64,000 nucleotides of DNA from Drosophila pseudoobscura. Lineage: Eukaryota; Arthropoda; Insecta; Diptera; Drosophilidae. How positions within the stretch are numbered: the stretch's first letter is position 1; every line of letters starts with the position of its first letter. The position numbers and the translations under genes were made by a program. Of this stretch, positions 55,969-64,000 are shown in pieces. The DNA lies in NCBI RefSeq assembly GCF_009870125.1, contig NC_046679.1, forward strand, positions 20,026,001 to 20,090,000, in the 5' to 3' direction. The notes under the pieces were generated by a model, which was not told where the DNA came from, did no database searches, and saw only the letters and a program-made list of their open reading frames with translations.

Positions 55969-58574
55969 GACCTTCCTGCTTCAAGTTGTATGCTTTTTAA
56001 TTTCACAAAAAATGCTCGTCGATTTTTTCAGTCTTTGTCTCTTTTAACATTTACGGATAATTATTAGCATTTTATATCCACACTAAAAACACAGAGAGGA
56101 AACTTTAAGTTGGGATTTGACAATGAAACACACGAGGGCAGGCAGGCGAGTGCTGGTTGAACACGACTTTGAATCGTTATGCGAACTTTTGCAGAATCCT
56201 AATTTTAGCTATTGTCACTTTTCCTTGCCACTTCAACCATTTGCCGCCGCTCAGTGCCGCGTTGCGTTGAGAGTGTTGCACTTTAATCGCATTAAAAATT
56301 GTCACACTAACACAGAGACAGAGAGAGAGAGGGAGAGAGAAGGAGAGACTTTGGCTTGGCACAGTTTCCTCGCCGCCGCTTTTCCCGACTCTTCGTGATT
56401 TTTCCACACTATCAGTGTAAAGTAATGCGGTGGAAAATATTTCTTTTTCTCATATTCTTTCACTTCTGCGGTGCGCCGTGAAAGAAAATCAATAGTATTT
56501 CTTTTAGCAAAATTCCTTATTTCACTTTTTCACATCGATTCGCGCACTCTTGTTGCTACTGAACCATCTGACAGTGTGGGCCACATTAATTTCGGTTTGA
56601 GCCAAGGCAAAAAACAGCAAATAAAAAGAATAAAAATGTTGGAAACGCCTCAGTGATTTTAGGGTCAATTAAACGTTTCACGTTTTATATTTGTCCACTG
56701 AGGTACGCAGCCCCCACAGACAGAATGCTGTATGTATTTTTTCGTGATCGTTCTGTGGACAATCAATTTGATTTGGGTGCAGTGCATTGCAATTGCTGGA
56801 CAAAAGAGTACGGAATCAACGCTGCAATTATGTTCTATTGGCTTTTTTATTCCATTTCTGTTTTTTTTTCTCCGCTTGAACCCACCCTCGAGGCAGGCAA
56901 CACGGAACACGGAACACCGATGTGGCAATGTTTTGCACCTGTTTTGGCTGTTTTGTTTTGACTAACTTAACTTAGACCGGGCACTGGCTCGTTGTTATGG
57001 TTATTGGCTCGAACCGTCACTCAACATTGAGTGGTTTCCTCGCCGCCACACTGTGCCGTGTTTCATAATTATAAGAACAAATATGTACGGCACCGTGGAA
57101 CGCAACAACCCCTGATACGAACCGAGCCTGCCTCGAAGCCAGTTCAAATATTGGTCATTGCAATTAGTCGATTCATTGAAGAAAGTTTCGGGTTGCACAA
57201 GCGAAGGGTGAAAGGTGGGTGGCCTGTCATAGGTGCTCGTGGAGAAGTAATTATAATTGGAGAGCCTTTGACAGCATTCCCAATATTACCAATCGAAATT
57301 TACGCTTCGAACAAGCAGCTAGAATACCCCTAGAAACGGTCATCCTTGGCTATTAACCAACCACAGAGACAGCAAACAGACAGACAGTCGGACAGCCAGA
57401 CAGACAGACAGACAGACCTGAGCTTTGACATTGGCAAAGTGCGGACTACAGTATGGCGCATTTCCGGTTTTCGGGCTTTTGCATAACACTTTTAATTAAT
57501 GTCAAAAGCAACAGCAGTCGAAAAACTACAAATTGCATTTAGTCACTTTCCTCTCCCCACGGGAATGTTGCGTAAGTTTAATTCACAAAGCTCTGTCCCG
57601 GCTGTCAGAAAGTCCACTTTTAATTACTGTTTGGGGGCGAATCGAGGCAATTTTCAGGCACCACTTGCTAGTTTTTTAGTGCAACTTTTGTAATATTCAA
57701 AAAACAAATTGCACTCTGCACACACGCACCAATATGTCGCCTCTAGACCACGTTCACGTCCCAACTGTTTTTGGTCAGCAGCAGAGGTGGAAGAACTGGC
57801 AGAACTGGCCGAACCGTGGCCGCCGTAAGCCCATAAAAATGCAGCTGCAGGTTAACCAGGGCCGGGCTAAGGGTTAGTGGGGGTAGTTGGGTCTTGCTCT
57901 TCACTCCTTCCACTCTTTAACATACGGCGCACAGAGGGAAAAAAACACTACGTGGAATAGCCTGGAATCCAATAATATTCGATCGTGAAAAGCAAATATG
58001 TTTCACCCATTATTAATCTGGAATTTCTCGTGCCATCTTAACGTGTTAGAAGAAGTATAGTTATAGACTGGTTCCATACGCTATATGTATACTCCTGATT
58101 TTTGTCAGTGCAGCTATTTATGTGTAGTTTTGGTGTCAGCTCGGGTTCAGCCTTATGTTATTTTTGCAGTCAATATAATACAGTTATTAGTGACACCAAT
58201 GCACATTACTTGACTGCGACTGGGATTGGTGTGGGTCATATAGGTCAGCCGGTGTGCCGGGCTTAACACAAAATCAATTTGCTTTTTCTTGTATTTGTTA
58301 TTACAATTTGGAACACTTGGAAATATAGATAACATGAATTTCACCCTAATTTTAATGAATATTTTGGAAACTACCTAGAGAGTACTTTTTCTTTTCTGCT
58401 ATGTCATTGAAACAATTGAAATTTTGTGGCAGCCGAATACAGTCTTAAAACAAATAAACTGGGATTGTACTCAGGAAAAATAATTAGAAAGACATCGATA
58501 CTGTCCGTGCTTCTGATCTGGTGCGAGACTTCTTTTCAAGGGATGTGGTTGTAAAAGTGGTCATGGGTATGGAT
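55969..58574. other. boss upstream region
   Basis: No supportable gene. It contains the boss promoter (not defined by TATA) and DNA downstream of the next minus-strand gene. Simple sequence includes a GA-rich run at 56317-56347 and CAGA units at 57366-57417. Frames here are short and without motifs. Confidence 0.4.
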
Positions 58575-60568
58575 CTATTGCCCATCCCCGGCTCCATTGT
58601 TGGGCTGCCTGCGGAACGAGTTGACTGCCGCGGGCCCCCGAGAGGTGATCGCGCCTCTGGGGTACGGCATGCCGCAGTCGTCGTCACTGCAAGAGGAAAT
58701 CTCTTCGGAGGAGACCGGAAAGTCTTCCAATTCGGAGTAGGCCTCGTCCATGCTGTCCCCCTGCATCTCACACTCGTTTTCATCGTTAGTCTTCTTGTCC
58801 CTCTGAGAGCCAGAGGCGCTGCGGGGCGCAGCCTTGTTCTCGGCGCCCCCTAGTCCGGCATTCGATTTGGCCTTTGCAACCAAGCTTGCCTCCAGATTCG
58901 CAAACGCATCGGGTGGCATCTGGTTGCCCATATCGTTGAGCTGCATCTTTGTGCAGAAGCGTTGTATGTGCCCCAACACTTCGGCCACTTTCAGTTGCGA
59001 GGACTGACCGAGGCTCTGATCCGATGACGATTTGTGCGGCTCAGGGTTCTGCTGCTGGTGCAGCGCTTTCGAAGTGTTGCGGTATGCACAAGGGTTCTGC
59101 ACCTTGTTGGTGTTGCTTGTGGACATCTTGCCAGTGCTGGAATGCTTGGGCGCCTTACTGTTGAGCTTCTGGTTGGACATTGGACGGGCGTGCCCCCCAA
59201 GAAAGGGGGCACTTCCAATGGCAGCAACATTTTGTTGCGATGGATTGGTAGTGGTTGGATCTGTGGGGGGATTGGTGCCCAGCATTGCTTGGTGCTGGAA
59301 GTACATCTTGTCGTACTCCGACTTCATGCACAGATACCGGAAGTGGCGAGAGTTCTCCTCGCCATAGTGAACGAGCTCTGAGGGATGGCATAGAATGGTT
59401 AAGGATTATCTTCTAGACTCGAATCGCGGAGAACCTACTGCTGGTAACCGCCTCCTTCAGCTTGTTCAGTTGGTCGTTTGTCTGCTTGAGCTCCCCTGAA
59501 AAGCGTTCGATCTTGCTGCCAAGATCTCGGAAGTTCTTGAACAGGGCATCGTTGATTTTGTTCTAAGTTTAATTGGTGGAATATAGTGATAGTAGGGAAA
59601 TGAGTCGATCGATCACTTACCCCTATGGCTGTCTGGACAGTCTGGCGGATCAACTCGAAGAACTCTTCGGGATCATCGTCCTTGTCGTCATCATCGGCGG
59701 CACTCACCTGGGGCTGGCCCGACGACTGCGACTGACGCGGACACGTATGTTGGTGTGCGTGTGGATGGGAGTGTTGATGCTGATGTGGCACATTCTGATG
59801 CTGATGCTTGCTGTGGCTGTGATGGGTCAATTGTTGCTGATGTAGCTGGTGCTGGGGCGGATGCGGCATCGGCGCCATCTGGAGCGGCATCTCCATCTGC
59901 ATGTGGTGTGCTGCTGAATGTTGGTGCGAGCGGCGTTTGTTGATCGAACCGCTGGTCCCATTGGGGAGGATTATCTCCTTGTCGGAGATATCCGTGGCCC
60001 CGTTGTTGTTGGTAACTTCTAATGTGCCATAGTTGGAACGCTGTGTGACGGACTTGCTGATGGCGCGGCGTTGCTGATGCGATTGCTCTTTTGACTTGCC
60101 CAAGTTGTAGACACTGTTGTTGGCCTTGCCGTCGGGCAGGGCGAAGTGAGCTACCTTCTGTCCTTGGGGCTGACGTCCGGTCATCTTGCCGGTCGTGTTG
60201 CCACGCCTCGAGCTCATGGCGTATGGCGACGGCTGGGGGTGGGGGTGGGTAGTGGGCATCAGATGAGCCTGGGACGAGTGCACTAGAATGCTGGGGTTAT
60301 TCCGCAAGTTGCTGGCCGTCAGGGGAAGATTCGTCTGAATGTAGTAGTCGTTGTCAGTCACAAAGCTGCGCTGAATACGTGAGTCTGGCGGGCGCAAGAG
60401 TCCCAATCCCCCACCGCCGACTGATGGATTGCGTCCGCTCTTCTGCGCGCCCGATCTGGAGGTACCCCCTTGGGGCATGGCCTGCGATTTGACCGGATGG
60501 ATAGGATCCATCTTCGCGCCATATAGCTCTTCGATCCCCTTGCGACGACTGGAACGTACTATTTTCAT
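58575..60568 (-). CDS. Unrecognised His-rich, coiled-coil protein
   Basis: Three coding exons, 60568-59621, 59562-59439 and 59377-58575, join in frame to 624 residues. Their GT-AG junctions are GTAAGT at 59620-59615, AG at 59564-59563, GTAGGT at 59438-59433 and AG at 59379-59378. The N-terminal half is disordered and basic, with a His/Gln-rich segment near residues 215-285 and an acidic patch DDDDKDDDPEEFFELIRQTV at the end of exon 1. A heptad-like coiled coil spans exon 2 (about 317-357, FKNFRDLGSKIERFSGELKQ). Then come a conserved-looking KLVHYGEENSRHFRYL block and an acidic, serine-rich C-terminus (YSELEDFPVSSEEISS). I do not recognise the family. The layout resembles cytoskeletal or centrosomal scaffold proteins, but that is only an impression. 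Confidence 0.75.
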
Positions 60569-63500
60569 TTTCAGGTAGTTGTTTCTTAAAAATGGAAAAC
60601 TTTTGACCCTCTTGCGCGAGTTCTGTTTTCGTTTGTTTCTATAATAAGCGTAAAAGTTTCTGAATTTTCAAAATATTCTTTTGTAAAATTTTGTTGATTT
60701 ACATTTAGTATGTTGTTTCATCCGATGACTTAGCTGTTATGGTTACGAGCAGGCAGACACAGAACGGAAGTGGGAGAGCCTACTTGATGAATAAAATGTG
60801 AATAAAATTATTTTAAATAAATAGTAGTATGGGTGTGTAGATACGGTAAATAACTGATCTAAGCAACATTTTCGAATTACATTTACTGTATGGCATGGCA
60901 TCCTTTCTGTTTCAAACAGGGTTGCATTGACACTGCGTCGTCGTAGTATTGAAAGTAGTAATTATCGAAATCGGTTATCGAAAGGAAACCTTGACAAGTG
61001 CATGTAGTAGAAATGACTTTGATTTGCAGCGTTTCGGTATCCGTTGCTTCTTCCAAAGTAAATAAATATTGATGGAGATCTTATAAATTAATTATTACCC
61101 AGTTTTCAGCGAAACAAAGATTAATTAACTCAAAGTGTATTCCGATTGATTAAGCAGTGCACAATTTCACACCTTTCATCCATATTCCCTTCGATTCATT
61201 ATTCATGCCGTTCACTCGTGCTGGGGGGAGACTTCCTCCCCATAAATCTGTTTACCTTTTGCCGCTCCACTAGCCGTGAAAGGCAATGGCACAGACCAAA
61301 GACCGCAGAGGAACAGACCAATGTTCGGTTCAATGTTTGCGACTGCCATTCATTGACTTTTTGCCGGAAATATTTGTGTGATTTGATGTCAAATCAAAAT
61401 GCTAATGAGCCTCTGCTTCTGCCCCAGCTCTGGTTCTCTGTTGCAGCTGATTGCGACGGTGACTTCTCGGTTGGGAAGTGGTTCATTCGCTTCTTGGCAG
61501 AGCATACAAAATTATTACAAATATTTATCCGATTATTTACCTTTGAACCGCCTTCGGTGGGTGCGTGTACGTCTTCGAGATGTATCCGAGGCGAAGGATT
61601 CGACAGCTGAGTCGCGTGGCTCGAATCCTTAAGTACCCAACTTTCTGGCGAGCTAGCTTTAAGGCCCGCAGCCTAAAGTCTACGAGTCTGGACTTCCAAA
61701 AATAGACCGCTTGCCCTCAGGTTACAGACACTTAAGACGTACTCGTTTAATAAAACTGAAAATAAAGGCAAAGAAAACGAAAGGAAAAAGGGAAAGGGCT
61801 CAATAAAGCGTTGGCGGAGACCCTTTAAAAATTGGGTCAACTGTCGCCGGGACTGTGCCTTGAAACAAAAGACCCAAGGAATGTTGCATTCTACACCCAT
61901 TCCGAAACCATTTCTCTTGCCCATGATGGCCCCATTATGCAAATTGCGTATACGACGTGTGTGCGTGAGGGGTGGCATGGGCATGGGCATGGGCATGGGT
62001 CTGGCGGCTGCTGCAGGAGGCATTATCAACTGCCGCATGCAGATAATTTAGCTGACAATCTGTTGCATGCGTCAGGCCACAAACAAAGTTATTATGTACC
62101 ATATAAGATGGGATCTGCTGGTATAATTTTAATTTAATGTTACGCCTTCCGGCCTTGCCCAGCTTCCATTTCCATTCAAATGCTCTCTCGAGTGCAGCTC
62201 ATTTCCTATTCCAGTGAGTGTGTTTGTGTGCCTGTGTGTGTGGCATAAATATAAACGAGCCATGAAACGCCGACGACAGTCAACGTTTTGATAACTTATT
62301 GTATGATTCCTGTCAGTGACTGGCTCTGGATCTGGCTTTGGCTCTTGTTCTGGTCTGGTCTGGTCCTGTCCTGACCACAAGTCACATGCTGGCTGCAGTG
62401 TTTGTGTCTGTGTTGTCCGCCGCTACCATATGAATTTGCCTGCGTACTTGCCCCATTATGTATATTGCACAAAGCGGGAGAGAAAGTGGGCTCAGATTGT
62501 TATTTCATTTGGTGCAATTCCATGAAGAGCCGCTACTAAGCGCATTTGAGTGCTGTCTGCCATCCGAACTGACGGAGGATGACGTACGACGTATTCAAGT
62601 TTTCTAGCTGCCATGGCAATGCAAAATGCCAGCACTTATATATGTATATGCTTATATTCATCTTCATTATTAGTGTTTCAGTAGAAATGCTTTTTGATTT
62701 GTGGCATTTTTGTGTGTGTGTGTGTGCGTGAAGATTGGTTTTAGCGACAAATGACAAGAACGTGCGAATATTAGTCATTAGAATTATGCGGAACGATAAA
62801 TTTGGATGTACCAGGGCCTTAGACAGGCTTAAGGCAGCGAATTTTTACCAGAAATTTATCACCCAGAAAACTTTAGCCCACGGTGGGGATAAATCAAAGA
62901 ACTTCTGGCCACGTGTCGTTTGGCCACAAATCGTCAAGTGCTCGTATTTATAAGCCACAAGAAATGAGGAATGGTATTTCTTTTATTTTATTTTATGCTT
63001 TTTTATTTTAATTGCAGGCAAGGCAATTAAAAGGCCAGCGAAAAGCGAGTGCAGCATTGTAGAGACGCATAAATTTGTTAGCTGTCAGCGAGGTCTTCAA
63101 GAAGTCTGTTCTCGACACTCTGCCCCTCTGCTGTCCGCCCCTGCCGTCCGCCCGGAATACGTCACTTGAACAATTTTAGTTTTCTATTCTCGGTGGGATG
63201 AGCAGAGGAATTTCTTTGTATGCTTATTTAAGAACTATATTTCCTAGAAATTTCTTTAACTTGAAGTCTTCTTCCCACTTAAGAGTATCCAAGACTCGTT
63301 TACTTGATGAATTCTTTATCGTTCCCATTTGTAGAATTATTTATTATGCCGGACTGCACACACATTCGTACGCGTAATTTTAACGCCTATTTATTTGCTT
63401 AATTTAAGAGCTATTTATTGTTGTTTAAGTAAATTTAAAGCATTCACTGTTGACACTCAGACATGACGAGCGACATCGCGTTGGCATCGCCAACGCCATC

Positions 63501-64000
63501 GCCCAAAAGAATTGTCTCTGTTCTCTCCACCTCTCCATCCCTCCCTCCGTCTGTGTCTCCCAGTGTGCCGTGTGCTTTATGACAAAATGTTCACAATAAA
63601 TAAACGATACAACAGCCTGAATTGCCTACAGATATCATTCAAATAAATTTGTTATTTATGCTACGAGATGATGGCAAAGTTTCCAACAAATTGTTCGATT
63701 CGCGATTCGTTCGAGGGTCTGGTCTGACTCAAAAGTGCAGCTGCCGTCGCTCTGTTTTATTTTGTTTTGGGCTTTACAATAAAAAATTGCCCCGGCTCGA
63801 CACTTTGATTGGTGATGATTATTCGAATTCGCTGTATTTTGATGGCTTTTTGTCATGCATTCTGAGCGGAACGGAACATTCCTTTATGATTTTTGCATGG
63901 TTTTTCTTACGTACTCGTATAAAAGATCAGTGAGGTTCATAAGCCTTTTGTTTTAAGGCGGCGCAGAAAACTGAATGAAATGATAAATACAATTCATCGG
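60569..64000. other. Right-end region without a supportable gene
   Basis: It holds the 5' flank of the unrecognised gene and then 3 kb of AT-rich DNA. A GGGCAT hexamer array is at 61973-62000 and a (TG)n run at 62711-62727. Two copies of TTATCGAAA-type text at 60962-60981 resemble weak DRE or E-box elements near the gene start. It could be intergenic or an intron of a gene lying outside the window. Confidence 0.35.
61973..62000. repeat. (GGGCAT)n microsatellite
   Basis: About four and a half copies of the 6 bp unit lie in tandem in noncoding DNA. Confidence 0.8.

Noticed and set aside
61605-61630. tRNA-like text TGGCTCGAATCC
   Set aside because: It resembles a B box, but no matching A box, acceptor stem or cloverleaf could be drawn around it.

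Overview
The window is nuclear DNA of a fruit fly (genus Drosophila). The genes are intron-containing with GT-AG junctions, the intergenic DNA is AT-rich and full of short simple repeats, and every recognisable gene has a clear Drosophila melanogaster counterpart in one syntenic block (the 96F region of chromosome 3R, Muller element E). Protein differences from D. melanogaster, the microsatellite load, and a dispersed repeat near 50.2 kb that I remember from obscura-group genomes suggest an obscura-group species. The species call is inference.

The left third (about 0.4-22 kb) is the proximal half of the Enhancer of split complex. In order it holds E(spl)m1 (secreted Kazal-type inhibitor, minus), E(spl)malpha (Bearded family, minus), E(spl)mbeta (plus), E(spl)mgamma (minus) and E(spl)mdelta (minus). 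The last three are bHLH-Orange-WRPW repressors. Notch signalling drives this block. Around the genes I can read Su(H) binding sites, three Su(H) paired sites (SPS), proneural E-boxes, TATA/Inr core promoters, and GY, Brd and K boxes in 3' UTRs, which are targets of microRNA-mediated repression. One SPS with its own E-box lies in the mbeta-mgamma interval, away from any promoter.

The middle (23.2-35.8 kb) is Nf1 (neurofibromin, minus). I resolved 17 coding exons giving 2804 residues, plus an alternative last exon that changes the C-terminus. Next is fid (TRMT9B-like tRNA methyltransferase family, minus, 37.3-47.6 kb) with a 4.5 kb intron. Then come boss (bride of sevenless, minus, 52.8-56.0 kb, five coding exons, 899 residues) and an unrecognised disordered coiled-coil protein (minus, 58.6-60.6 kb, three exons, 624 residues). 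The last 3.4 kb shows no supportable gene.

Several genes act in Notch or Ras/MAPK-dependent cell-fate decisions: E(spl) proteins execute Notch output, Boss activates the Sevenless receptor upstream of Ras, and neurofibromin is a Ras-GAP. I found no mobile or defence gene cassette and no CRISPR array. The most novel-looking items are regulatory: the orphan SPS, a 10-bp-phased tandem Su(H) pair upstream of malpha, a triple GATA cluster at m1, and a GC-AG first intron in Nf1.
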